Shown here: in pieces, positions 1 through 6,483 of the stretch
Layout: each line of letters opens with the position of its first letter
Position numbering within the stretch: the stretch's first letter is position 1
Origin: VGCC01 sp964495555
Lineage (GTDB): Bacteria; Actinomycetota; Actinomycetes; S36-B12
Direction of reading: 5' to 3'
Length of the DNA: 8,531 nt
Assembly (NCBI GenBank): GCA_964495555.1
Contig: CAZBWA010000071.1
Coordinates: forward strand, 1-8,531
Notes under the pieces: generated by a model
Told to the model about the DNA's origin: nothing
Seen by the model: only the letters and a program-made list of their open reading frames with translations
Databases searched by the model: none
Translations under genes and position numbers: made by a program

Positions 1-2
1 CT

Positions 3-1655
3 GTGAACGGCACGCCCACGGCCTTGAATCCCCAGCAGCAGTACACGTGGCCGGTGATCGACCTGAACCCCTCGACGACTCCCTGCCGCCTCACGAACTT
101 CTCCCAGGGATCGAGTGGGAACATCGGGATCCCCCAAGCATGCGCCTCCATGTTCAACATGTTCGCCGCAGCCAACTGGGGAGCGGACATCGGTGCGATC
201 GATGTCTTCCTCAGCCCGAACACCCAGACACCCAATGGCTCTCAGGTCACGGCGCGGACCATCAACGAATCAGGTGCACCCATCAAGGGAGCCCTCGCCG
301 TGTCCTTCGCGCAGGTGAACACCACCGGAGCCGCAGGGTGGACGACATCCACCAACGGCGCATCTGTCGGACAATGCAAGACCAGTTTCTCCTCCTACTT
401 CCCGACCCAGAACGGCCAGAAGAACATGCTCGTCTGCGCCGTCACCGTGCCGCCCGGTGGTGCGAGCTTCACCGCCGCACTCCCCTCGGGCACCAGCGCG
501 AGCGCCGTAGCCCAGCCGGCCAGCGTCCTGTTCTCCAATGCCCAGGGCACGCAGGTGGCCGGAAGCGCGAAGACGCTCACCAACCAGTCCACGCAATCCC
601 TGCTCCCTCCGGGCCCCGTGACCGGTCTCAGTGCGGCGGTATCGGACGGCACCGAGGTGACGATCACGTGGAACGCGCCCAAGTCCAGCTCACCCCTGAC
701 GGGATACGTGCTCAATGCCACCGGCCCAACAGGTCAGGCCTCGACGACCACGATCCCGATCGCCCAGGTCACGACGACGGGTAGCACGTCGTCGGTCACC
801 TATCCCCTACCGACCAGTGGCCTATGGACCATCTCGATGGCGGCTCAGAATGCGAGCGGCACGGGTCCCTCCGCGTCGACCATCGCCGCACTGGGTAACG
901 CGAAACCCACCGCCCCGCAGAACCTCATGCTGATCGAGAGGACCGATGGCGGCGTGGAGTTCTCATGGACCCCGGTACTCGCGAGTCCCCCGGTGGACAA
1001 CTACGTCATCCAGGCGACATCCCCGACCGGCACGAAGTCACCCGTGGTCTCTGTCGCACAGGCGAACACCCTGCTGCCCACTCCGGGGATCACCGGCACG
1101 TGGACGTACACCGTCTATGCGGTCAACGCACTCGGCAATGGACCGACATCGACGGCGACCATCAACATCACAGGGGGCGTGCCCAACCCGGTCGCTGCGC
1201 TCGTCCCGACCGTCGATCCCGTCGGCAGGATGAACGTCACCTTCTCCGGATCGCCAGGAACGGTGCCAGCACCGACCTCGTACACGCTGGCGATCTTCGC
1301 CCCGAACCAATACGCGAAACCCCTTGCTCAACAGGTCATCCCCGCCGCAGGCAACATCAACTCATACTCCGTGGCCGGGTTCTACGACTTCGGCAAGACG
1401 AGTCCGTCAGGGTCGTACGTCGTGGTCGTCATGCCGACCAATGCCGTCGGCAACGGGTACCTCACCTACTCGCCCGTCTTCCTGACGCCCTCCTACATCA
1501 AGACTCTCGACAGAGTGATCGCACTGGACCAGGAGGTGAAGGGGACCATCCTCGACATCGAGGGCCTCGAGCGGAAGGCGTGCCGAGAGGGTCGGGCGGA
1601 CTCCGTCACGTACCTGACGGGCATCTGCGATAGGGGCGTCTTCACCAAGCGCTAG
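3..1655 (+). CDS. Fibronectin type III repeat protein, probably exported (5' end outside window)
   Basis: The reading frame is open to the window edge. A GTG lies at base 3, but nothing upstream is visible to support it as the start, so the N-terminus (and any signal peptide) is probably missing. Residues about 1-200 of the visible 550 are Ser/Thr/Ala/Gly-rich and beta-like, with cysteines at 28, 47, 125 and 145 that could pair outside the cytoplasm. Three FN3-type domains follow, at roughly 204-292, 302-390 and 393-495; the first two share the pattern 'GYVLNATGPTG' / 'NYVIQATSPTG' and 'QNASGTGPS' / 'VNALGNGPT'. The last 50 residues are different: charged, probably helical, with Cys527 and Cys542. 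No catalytic domain, LPXTG motif or C-terminal membrane helix is visible. FN3 modules in bacteria usually act as spacers or adhesion/carbohydrate-associated modules of surface proteins; the specific role here is unknown. The stop codon overlaps that of the convergent permease gene. Confidence 0.85.
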   Translation: MNGTPTALNPQQQYTWPVIDLNPSTTPCRLTNFSQGSSGNIGIPQACASMFNMFAAANWGADIGAIDVFLSPNTQTPNGSQVTARTINESGAPIKGALAVSFAQVNTTGAAGWTTSTNGASVGQCKTSFSSYFPTQNGQKNMLVCAVTVPPGGASFTAALPSGTSASAVAQPASVLFSNAQGTQVAGSAKTLTNQSTQSLLPPGPVTGLSAAVSDGTEVTITWNAPKSSSPLTGYVLNATGPTGQASTTTIPIAQVTTTGSTSSVTYPLPTSGLWTISMAAQNASGTGPSASTIAALGNAKPTAPQNLMLIERTDGGVEFSWTPVLASPPVDNYVIQATSPTGTKSPVVSVAQANTLLPTPGITGTWTYTVYAVNALGNGPTSTATINITGGVPNPVAALVPTVDPVGRMNVTFSGSPGTVPAPTSYTLAIFAPNQYAKPLAQQVIPAAGNINSYSVAGFYDFGKTSPSGSYVVVVMPTNAVGNGYLTYSPVFLTPSYIKTLDRVIALDQEVKGTILDIEGLERKACREGRADSVTYLTGICDRGVFTKR

Positions 1656-2434
1656 GTGGACACGGTCGGTCGACGCGTGGCCTGCCAGATCATGCGCAGG
1701 CCGATGATGGTCAGCACCACGGCGAAGGCGGCCCGCAGCACCGGGCCGCTCACCCAGAGCGCGACGGCGGCGCCGATGATCGCTCCCGGTATCGCACCGA
1801 TGCCGAAGCGTGCACCCATCCGCCAATCGGTCGGTCCGGTGCGTGATTGGCGGATGGCGCCGACGAGTGCGATGGGACCCATGACCGCGATCGAGGTCCC
1901 GGCGGCCAACTGCTGCGGGAAGCCGAAGAAGGTGACCAGGATCGGGATCAGGATGATGCCGCCTCCGATCCCGAAGAGCGCCGACAGCAGACCCATCGCG
2001 ACACCGCTGACGAGGTAGGCCACGACACTCCAGTCGAGTCCGGTGATCCCGAGGACCTCCTCCCCCGATCCTGATGAGAGGAGCAGCCGAACCGCGGCGA
2101 TGATGATGAGTGCACCGAACGCACCCTGGAGGACGCGGCTGGGGCTGCGCTTGACGACGGCGGATCCGAGGAGTGATCCCCCGATACCGCCGATGAGGAT
2201 CGCGATCGCGGGGATCCAGGCAACCTGCCCGCCCAGGGCGTAGGTGATCCCGGCCGCGAACGCCCCCATGGCGACCATCACCAGGCTGGTGGCCTGCGCC
2301 CGCTTTTGCTCGATATGCAGGCCGAGGACCTGGATCGGCACCAGGAGGATCCCCCCGCCCACTCCGAACACGCCGGAGAAGGCCCCCGCGCCGAATCCCA
2401 GACCGAGATCACGTGGGAGGGGCCGCACGGCCAC
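1652..2434 (-). CDS. Sulfite exporter TauE/SafE family membrane permease
   Basis: A 260-residue integral membrane protein with the internal duplication of the TauE/SafE family (PF01925). The first half carries 'GVFGVGGGILLVPIQVLG' (about 21-38) followed by 'AQATS' (46-50). The second half carries 'ALFGIGGGIILIPILV' (about 152-167) followed by 'AAGTS' (177-181). About eight hydrophobic helices are expected. Family members export sulfite, sulfoacetate or other small organic anions; the substrate cannot be read from the sequence. The start is taken as GTG at 2434 because an in-frame stop lies two codons upstream; a second GTG at 2428 is also possible, and neither has a clear Shine-Dalgarno. It begins 15 bases after the alkB stop, so co-transcription with alkB and perhaps translational coupling are likely. 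It contains a perfect 13-bp inverted repeat (1816-1857), listed separately. Confidence 0.88.
   Translation of the reverse strand: MAVRPLPRDLGLGFGAGAFSGVFGVGGGILLVPIQVLGLHIEQKRAQATSLVMVAMGAFAAGITYALGGQVAWIPAIAILIGGIGGSLLGSAVVKRSPSRVLQGAFGALIIIAAVRLLLSSGSGEEVLGITGLDWSVVAYLVSGVAMGLLSALFGIGGGIILIPILVTFFGFPQQLAAGTSIAVMGPIALVGAIRQSRTGPTDWRMGARFGIGAIPGAIIGAAVALWVSGPVLRAAFAVVLTIIGLRMIWQATRRPTVST
1816..1857. repeat. Perfect 13-bp inverted repeat inside the TauE/SafE gene
   Basis: The left arm CCATCCGCCAATC (1816-1828) is exactly complementary to the right arm at 1845-1857, with a 16-base loop. It lies wholly inside coding sequence, in the second half of the permease (around 'RQSRTGPTDWRMG'). A stable mRNA or cruciform hairpin is possible; no function is known to me. 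Confidence 0.75.
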
Positions 2435-2449
2435 AGGCTACGGGTGGGG

Positions 2450-3820
2450 TCAGTGCGCGGAGGTCGCGACGGACACGAAATCGATCTTGTCCCGCACACC
2501 GCAGTCGGGGCAGCACCACGTATCCGGAATCTGGGACCACGCCGTCCCGGCGGGGAACCCTTCGCGGGCGTCCCCGATGCGCTCGTCGAAGGTGTAGCCG
2601 CAGCTGGGACACATATATATGTGTGTCTCCCCCTGCGCGGGGAGGGGGACGTCCGCGATCGCGGGTGCTGTCGTGACGGGCGTCGGCCACGTCTCCAGGA
2701 CGCGGGTTCGGACATGGGGCGCGATGTTCGCCCGGGACATGTCGCCTTCGAAGTGGGCTGCGACTCGGGGGTCCATCACACGGCGCCACGCGGGGGGCAC
2801 GAGGGCGAGCAGGATCATCCCCGCGTACCCGGTGGGGAGCACCGGTGAGAGTTCGTAGTCGCGCAGCGCCTGGTAGCGGCGCGTGGGTTGTGCGTGGTGA
2901 TCGCTGTGGCGCTGCAGGTGGTAGAGCAGGACGTTGGTGGCCAGGTTGTTGGAGTTCCAGCTGTGGGTGGGGTCGACCCGCTCATACCGACGTCGTTCGG
3001 GAGGTCCGACCTTCTGACGCAGCATCCCGTAGTGCTCGAGGTAGTTGACCGCCTCCAACAGCGTGATCGCGACGACGGCCTGGAGGAACAGGAAGGGCAC
3101 GATGCCCACGCCGAGCCAGACCACCATCACGGCCCAGAGGACCAGTGTCATGAGCCAGGAATTGATCACGTCATTGCCGATGCGGAACGGACTCCGGTTA
3201 CGACGGGCGTACCGGCGCTTCTCCAGGTTCCATGCACTGCGCAGCGATCCGATGACGGTGCGTGGCCAGAAGCGATAGAAGCTCTCTCCCACGCGACTGC
3301 TTGCGGGGTCCTCCGGTGTCGCGACCCGCACGTGGTGTCCACGGTTGTGCTCGATGTAGAAGTGGCCGTATCCGCTCTGGGCGAGCGCGATCTTCGACAG
3401 CCACCGCTCGTTGGCCTCCTTCTTATGCCCCAGTTCGTGGGCGGTGTTGATGCCCAGTCCCCCGATGAACCCGACGGTGACGGCGAGGCCCACCTGCTCC
3501 CAGGGGCTCAACCCCGCTTGGGCGATGAACCAGAAAGCCGTGGCGAATCCCGCGTACTGCAGCGGGAGGAAGAGATAGGTGATCCAGCGGTAGTACCGAT
3601 CGCGCTCGAGCGCCTCGATCACATCGTCGGGAGGGCTGGAGCGGTCGAGTCCCGCGAGGAGATCCAGCAGGGGGACGACCCCGAGGATGACGATCGGGCC
3701 CAGCCACAACCACACCGCCATGTCGGTGAGGAGGAACAGGCCGATCGCGAGGAAGGGCAGGAGGGGCATGAGGAGCGCGACGAGCCACAGGTACCGCTTG
3801 TGATCGCGCCAGGTCTCCAT
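2450..3820 (-). CDS. alkB: Alkane 1-monooxygenase with fused C-terminal rubredoxin (AlkB-Rd)
   Basis: A membrane di-iron enzyme that hydroxylates the terminal carbon of n-alkanes, fused to its electron donor. The 456-residue protein starts at ATG 3820, preceded by AGGGGG at 4 bases. The frame is open further upstream to 4270, but that part is antisense to the next gene and has no helix pattern. Hydrophobic helices occupy about 11-50 and 79-125, with more at 220-258. The AlkB histidine boxes are intact: HELGHK (128-133), EHNRGHH (157-163), NYLEHYG (259-265) and LQRHSDHH (302-309). After a proline-rich linker (about 377-398) comes a complete rubredoxin, about 400-448, with C404-x2-C407 and C437-x2-C440 and an extra adjacent Cys436. 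Such fusions are known from actinobacteria, for example AlkW1 of Dietzia. A separate rubredoxin is therefore not needed, but a rubredoxin reductase is, and none is in the window. The downstream permease follows after 15 bases. Confidence 0.95.
   Translation of the reverse strand: METWRDHKRYLWLVALLMPLLPFLAIGLFLLTDMAVWLWLGPIVILGVVPLLDLLAGLDRSSPPDDVIEALERDRYYRWITYLFLPLQYAGFATAFWFIAQAGLSPWEQVGLAVTVGFIGGLGINTAHELGHKKEANERWLSKIALAQSGYGHFYIEHNRGHHVRVATPEDPASSRVGESFYRFWPRTVIGSLRSAWNLEKRRYARRNRSPFRIGNDVINSWLMTLVLWAVMVVWLGVGIVPFLFLQAVVAITLLEAVNYLEHYGMLRQKVGPPERRRYERVDPTHSWNSNNLATNVLLYHLQRHSDHHAQPTRRYQALRDYELSPVLPTGYAGMILLALVPPAWRRVMDPRVAAHFEGDMSRANIAPHVRTRVLETWPTPVTTAPAIADVPLPAQGETHIYMCPSCGYTFDERIGDAREGFPAGTAWSQIPDTWCCPDCGVRDKIDFVSVATSAH
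2609..2624. repeat. AT-rich 16-bp perfect palindrome at the AlkB-rubredoxin junction
   Basis: ACACATAT followed by its exact reverse complement, inside alkB at the codons for Thr-His-Ile-Tyr-Met-Cys that begin the rubredoxin domain. It uses ATA, TAT and TGT codons, which stand out in this GC-rich gene. Confidence 0.7.
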
Positions 3821-3824
3821 GGAA

Positions 3825-3830
3825 CCCCCT
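3825..3830 (-). promoter_or_regulatory. Ribosome binding site of alkB
   Basis: AGGGGG on the minus strand, 4 bases before ATG 3820. It fixes the alkB start and argues against the longer upstream-open frame. Confidence 0.7.
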
Positions 3831-3841
3831 CGGATCCCGTC

Positions 3842-3870
3842 ACTGTAGCGAGGGTCGGCGAGTGTTTCCA
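3842..3870 (-). promoter_or_regulatory. Putative promoter of alkB-tauE
   Basis: Read on the minus strand, TGGAAA (3870-3865) and TACAGT (3847-3842) are separated by 17 bases; each matches four of six positions of the sigma-70-type consensus. A start point near 3835 would leave a leader of about 15 bases containing the AGGGGG ribosome site. It lies between the upstream hairpin and the alkB start, where a promoter is expected. Matches of this quality occur by chance, so confidence is low. Confidence 0.35.
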
Positions 3871-3876
3871 GACATA

Positions 3877-3911
3877 CGTAGGGCCCGGCCCACGGGGAGC
3901 CGGGCCCTACG
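3877..3911 (-). terminator. Strong hairpin terminator after the small membrane protein gene
   Basis: A perfect 13-bp stem (CGTAGGGCCCGGC at 3877-3889 pairs with 3899-3911) closes a 9-base loop. It starts 7 bases after the stop codon of the small membrane protein and lies upstream of the alkB promoter region. No clear U-run follows on the minus strand, as is common for actinobacterial terminators. It marks the boundary between the DPA/membrane-protein unit and the alkB unit. Confidence 0.75.
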
Positions 3912-3918
3912 CGATGGT

Positions 3919-4311
3919 CTAGCCGCGGATGTCCTTGGTGACCGCACGCTCGGCGGTCTTGACCTTGATGTAGGTCGAGGACGACGAGTTCCACATCAAC
4001 CACAGCACGAGGATCTCGATCACGAGCCCCACGATCCCGCCGAGGACGGAGCCGCTGAAGATCTGCGACACCGCGCCGAAGGCGGACACGATGGCGAAGA
4101 CCGAGATGAGGATGCGGGCCCAATTGTGGCCGCGTGCGAGCGACAGGGCGATGATCGCGCGAATGACAGCGATGGCGATGAGGATCAGGCTGACGATCAG
4201 TCCAACCACGCTGAATTCCGAGACGATCACGCCGACAGCGCCGATGATCGCGACAATCGCCGCGATCCACTGGAGAAGTACTGCGATGGTGAGGGTCATG
4301 GGTCTGCTCAT
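3919..4311 (-). CDS. Small four-helix integral membrane protein of unknown function
   Basis: About 130 residues, nearly all hydrophobic. Four membrane helices are visible at about 7-30, 36-58, 64-84 and 89-107. A short loop, 'ARGHNWARI' (59-67), of a kind often seen in small actinobacterial membrane proteins, separates helices 2 and 3. The tail after residue 108 is polar and basic ('TYIKVKTAERAVTKDIRG'). No catalytic motif is seen and I do not recognise a named family with confidence. ATG 4311 is preferred; GTG 4317 and ATG 4299 are alternatives and none has a strong Shine-Dalgarno. It begins 46 bases after the dprE2 stop with no hairpin between them, and is followed by the terminator at 3877-3911. 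It may therefore be the last gene of the DPA operon, or have its own promoter. Confidence 0.75.
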   Translation of the reverse strand: MSRPMTLTIAVLLQWIAAIVAIIGAVGVIVSEFSVVGLIVSLILIAIAVIRAIIALSLARGHNWARILISVFAIVSAFGAVSQIFSGSVLGGIVGLVIEILVLWLMWNSSSSTYIKVKTAERAVTKDIRG

Positions 4312-4357
4312 GGGCACACCGTAGTGAGAAAAGGCACCTGCGCGGGCCGACTCTCGA

Positions 4358-5116
4358 CTATTGCGGCAACTTCCGGAAGATCGGGCGCGGGACGGCTTTC
4401 ACCGCGGTCATCAGGAGGCGCAGGGGTCCCGGCGCGTAGGCGGTGTGCTTCCCCTTGCGCAGCGCCGTGACGATCACCTGCGCCACTTCGTCCGGGTCGG
4501 ACGTCAGCGGAGCTTCGGGCAGACCCGCACTCATCCGCGTCCGCACCATGCCCGGTCGGACCACCAGGACGCTGGCACCGGAGCCTGCGAGGGCGTCGCC
4601 CAATCCCTGGGCGAAGGCGTCGAGTCCGGCCTTCGTTGACCCGTAGACGTAGTTGGAGCGGCGCGCCCGATCTCCGGCGACGCTGGAGAGGACCACCAGG
4701 TGACCATGGCCCTGCTGGCGGAGCCGACGGGCGACGTGGAGGCCCACGCTCACCGCACCGGTGTAGTTGACCGTGGCGATCTCGACCGCGAGGGCCGGAT
4801 TGGCCTCCACCTCCATCTGGTCGCCCAAGACCCCGAAGGCGAGCAGGACGATGTCGATGTCACCGTCGTCGAAGATCGCGTCGATGATCCCCTGATGGGA
4901 GGGCGTGTCCGCGGCGTCGAACGACGTCGTCACGACACCGGCGACGCCGGCGGATGTGAGGCGCTGGGCGGCGGCATCCAGGCCCGCACCGGGTCGGCCT
5001 GCCAGGACCACCCGCCGGAGTCGCGCCCGCGGCAGAGCGAGGACGGTGGCGGCGGCAATCTCACTGCTGCCACCGAGCACGAGGACGGACTGTGGATCCC
5101 CCAGGGCGTCGATCAC
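4358..5116 (-). CDS. dprE2: Decaprenylphosphoryl-2-keto-ribose reductase DprE2
   Basis: A short-chain dehydrogenase that uses NADH to reduce the 2-keto intermediate made by DprE1, giving decaprenylphosphoryl-arabinose. The start is GTG 5116, with AAGGAG 9 bases upstream, and it overlaps the dprE1 stop as GTGA. This gives 252 residues, close to the 254 of M. tuberculosis DprE2. An upstream extension of the frame to 5533 is only antisense-like overlap with dprE1. The Rossmann nucleotide site is 'VLGGSSEIA' (about 13-21). The catalytic triad region shows Ser145 in 'LSSVAG' and Tyr158/Lys162 in 'YVYGSTK', in a stretch ('SSVAGDRARRSNYVYGSTK') typical of DprE2 rather than other SDRs. The C-terminal part (about 225-252) has a hydrophobic-basic stretch that fits membrane association. 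Its place directly after dprE1 confirms the assignment. Confidence 0.93.
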   Translation of the reverse strand: MIDALGDPQSVLVLGGSSEIAAATVLALPRARLRRVVLAGRPGAGLDAAAQRLTSAGVAGVVTTSFDAADTPSHQGIIDAIFDDGDIDIVLLAFGVLGDQMEVEANPALAVEIATVNYTGAVSVGLHVARRLRQQGHGHLVVLSSVAGDRARRSNYVYGSTKAGLDAFAQGLGDALAGSGASVLVVRPGMVRTRMSAGLPEAPLTSDPDEVAQVIVTALRKGKHTAYAPGPLRLLMTAVKAVPRPIFRKLPQ

Positions 5117-6483
5117 AGTTCCAGTCTCCTTGCCAGGTCGGAGGTGAAGACCCGGTCCGGGTCCATGCGGTCTCTCACAGCCTGCCAGTCGGCCAGACGT
5201 GGGTAGGTACGCCGCACCATCTGCGGTGATTGGCGCGAATCCTTCGCCAGGTAGAGGCGACCGCCGGCAGCAGCGACCAGTTCGTCGAGTTCGTCGAGCA
5301 CGCGATCCAGCCCCTCCACGCGCGCGGGGACATCCGCCGCGAGCGTCCATCCCGGCATCGGGAACGAGAGGGGGCCCGGGTCCCCCGGTCCGAAGCGCTT
5401 GAGGACCGTGAGGAAGCTCGGCGCACCCGCGCGTGCGAGGCGCTCCAACGACGTGCGCACCACCTCGGACGCCGCATCGGGCACCACGAACTGGTACTGC
5501 AAGAAGCCGCGCGGGCCGTAGACCCGATTCCACTCCTGCACGCCGTCGAGGGGGTGGAAGAAGCCGGCGATCGGCTGCAACTCACCAGCGCGCTGGACGG
5601 GGTGCTTGCGGTACCACGCCTCGTTGAAGGCGCGCACGGTGAGCGAGTTGAGCAGACCCGAGGGGATGATCGACGGTGCGGTGGCCCGAACGGTGGGGTT
5701 GTAGGCGAGGGCCTGCGCGCGCTTCGCCGGAGGGAGTTGGTCCCGTCGCGCGTGATCCCCGCGCGTGATCACTCCACGACCGGACGTGGCGACGGAGTCG
5801 ATCCACGCCACGGTGTAGCGGTAGTCGTCATCACGGGCGAGCATCCGCGCCATGACATCGTCGAGATCGGAACCACGCTCGGTGTCCACGCTGATCAGCG
5901 ACGTCTCGATCGGGATGACCGAGAAGGTCGCGCTCACGATGATCCCGGTGAGTCCCATCCCGCCGACGGTCGCCCAAAATTCCTCCGGTGTCGTCTCCGG
6001 GGTGAGGGTGCGCAGGTGCCCGTCGGCCATCAACAAGTCGAGTGCACGCACGTGCGCGCCGAAGCTCCCGTCCACGTGGTGGTTCTTGCCGTGAATGTCC
6101 GCAGCGATCGCACCTCCCACGGTCACGAAGCGCGTACCCGGTGACACTGGGACGAAGAAGCCCTGGGGGACGATCGCGCGCAGGATCGCGTCGAGGCTCG
6201 CGCCACCGTCGGCACGCACTGTCGCACTCGCCGCATCGAGGCTGAATCCGGAGACTCCCGTCATGTCGACGACGGTGGCTCCCCCAGACTGGGCGGCATC
6301 GCCGTAGGAGCGGCCGAGCCCGCGCGCGAGGACGCCACGCGCACTCCGGTCCTTCAGCGCGGCAGCGATGTCATCCGCTCCACGCGCGTGCACGACATGC
6401 GCGCGCGACGGGGACGTGCGTCCCCATCCGGTGAGAAGTTCCTCGTCATCGACGGCGACGAGCGGCGAGACGGCCGCGGTCAC
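5113..6483 (-). CDS. dprE1: Decaprenylphosphoryl-ribose 2'-oxidase DprE1
   Basis: An FAD-dependent oxidase of the VAO/PCMH fold that oxidises the C2 hydroxyl of decaprenylphosphoryl-ribose. It has 456 residues (461 in M. tuberculosis) and starts at GTG 6483, overlapping the ubiA stop as GTGA, with GGGAG about 10 bases upstream. The FAD-binding part carries 'ARGLGRSYGDAAQSGG' (53-68) and 'GAIAADIHGKNHH' (124-136), where His131 matches His132 of the M. tuberculosis enzyme. The C-terminal 'LYLAKDSR' (410-417) holds Lys414, equivalent to catalytic Lys418, and the end 'VFTSDLARRLEL' is typical. In the active-site stretch 'GWTLAADVP' (378-386), alanine 382 replaces the cysteine (Cys387) that benzothiazinones bind covalently; the whole protein has no cysteine. 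Third gene of the overlapping operon. Confidence 0.95.
   Translation of the reverse strand: MTAAVSPLVAVDDEELLTGWGRTSPSRAHVVHARGADDIAAALKDRSARGVLARGLGRSYGDAAQSGGATVVDMTGVSGFSLDAASATVRADGGASLDAILRAIVPQGFFVPVSPGTRFVTVGGAIAADIHGKNHHVDGSFGAHVRALDLLMADGHLRTLTPETTPEEFWATVGGMGLTGIIVSATFSVIPIETSLISVDTERGSDLDDVMARMLARDDDYRYTVAWIDSVATSGRGVITRGDHARRDQLPPAKRAQALAYNPTVRATAPSIIPSGLLNSLTVRAFNEAWYRKHPVQRAGELQPIAGFFHPLDGVQEWNRVYGPRGFLQYQFVVPDAASEVVRTSLERLARAGAPSFLTVLKRFGPGDPGPLSFPMPGWTLAADVPARVEGLDRVLDELDELVAAAGGRLYLAKDSRQSPQMVRRTYPRLADWQAVRDRMDPDRVFTSDLARRLEL
5126..5131 (-). promoter_or_regulatory. Ribosome binding site of dprE2 (inside dprE1)
   Basis: AAGGAG on the minus strand, 9 bases before GTG 5116 and within the last codons of dprE1. 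It selects the GTG start that overlaps the dprE1 stop. Confidence 0.75.

Noticed and set aside
2888..3922. 344-residue open frame on the plus strand opposite alkB
   Set aside because: Composition is extremely rich in Glu, Asp, His and Arg, as expected for a shadow frame in GC-rich DNA. The alkB frame has all catalytic motifs.
3821..4270. In-frame upstream extension of alkB to 4270 (606 residues)
   Set aside because: The extension is Arg/His/Asp-rich, antisense in character to the small membrane protein gene and runs through the terminator hairpin. ATG 3820 has a good ribosome site and gives a normal AlkB N-terminus.
5117..5533. Upstream extension of dprE2 to 5533 (391 residues)
   Set aside because: It lies fully within dprE1 and has no domain pattern. 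GTG 5116 has AAGGAG at 9 bases and gives the usual DprE2 length.
5230..6144. 304-residue open frame on the plus strand opposite dprE1
   Set aside because: Charged, low-complexity shadow of dprE1 with no recognisable domain or ribosome site.
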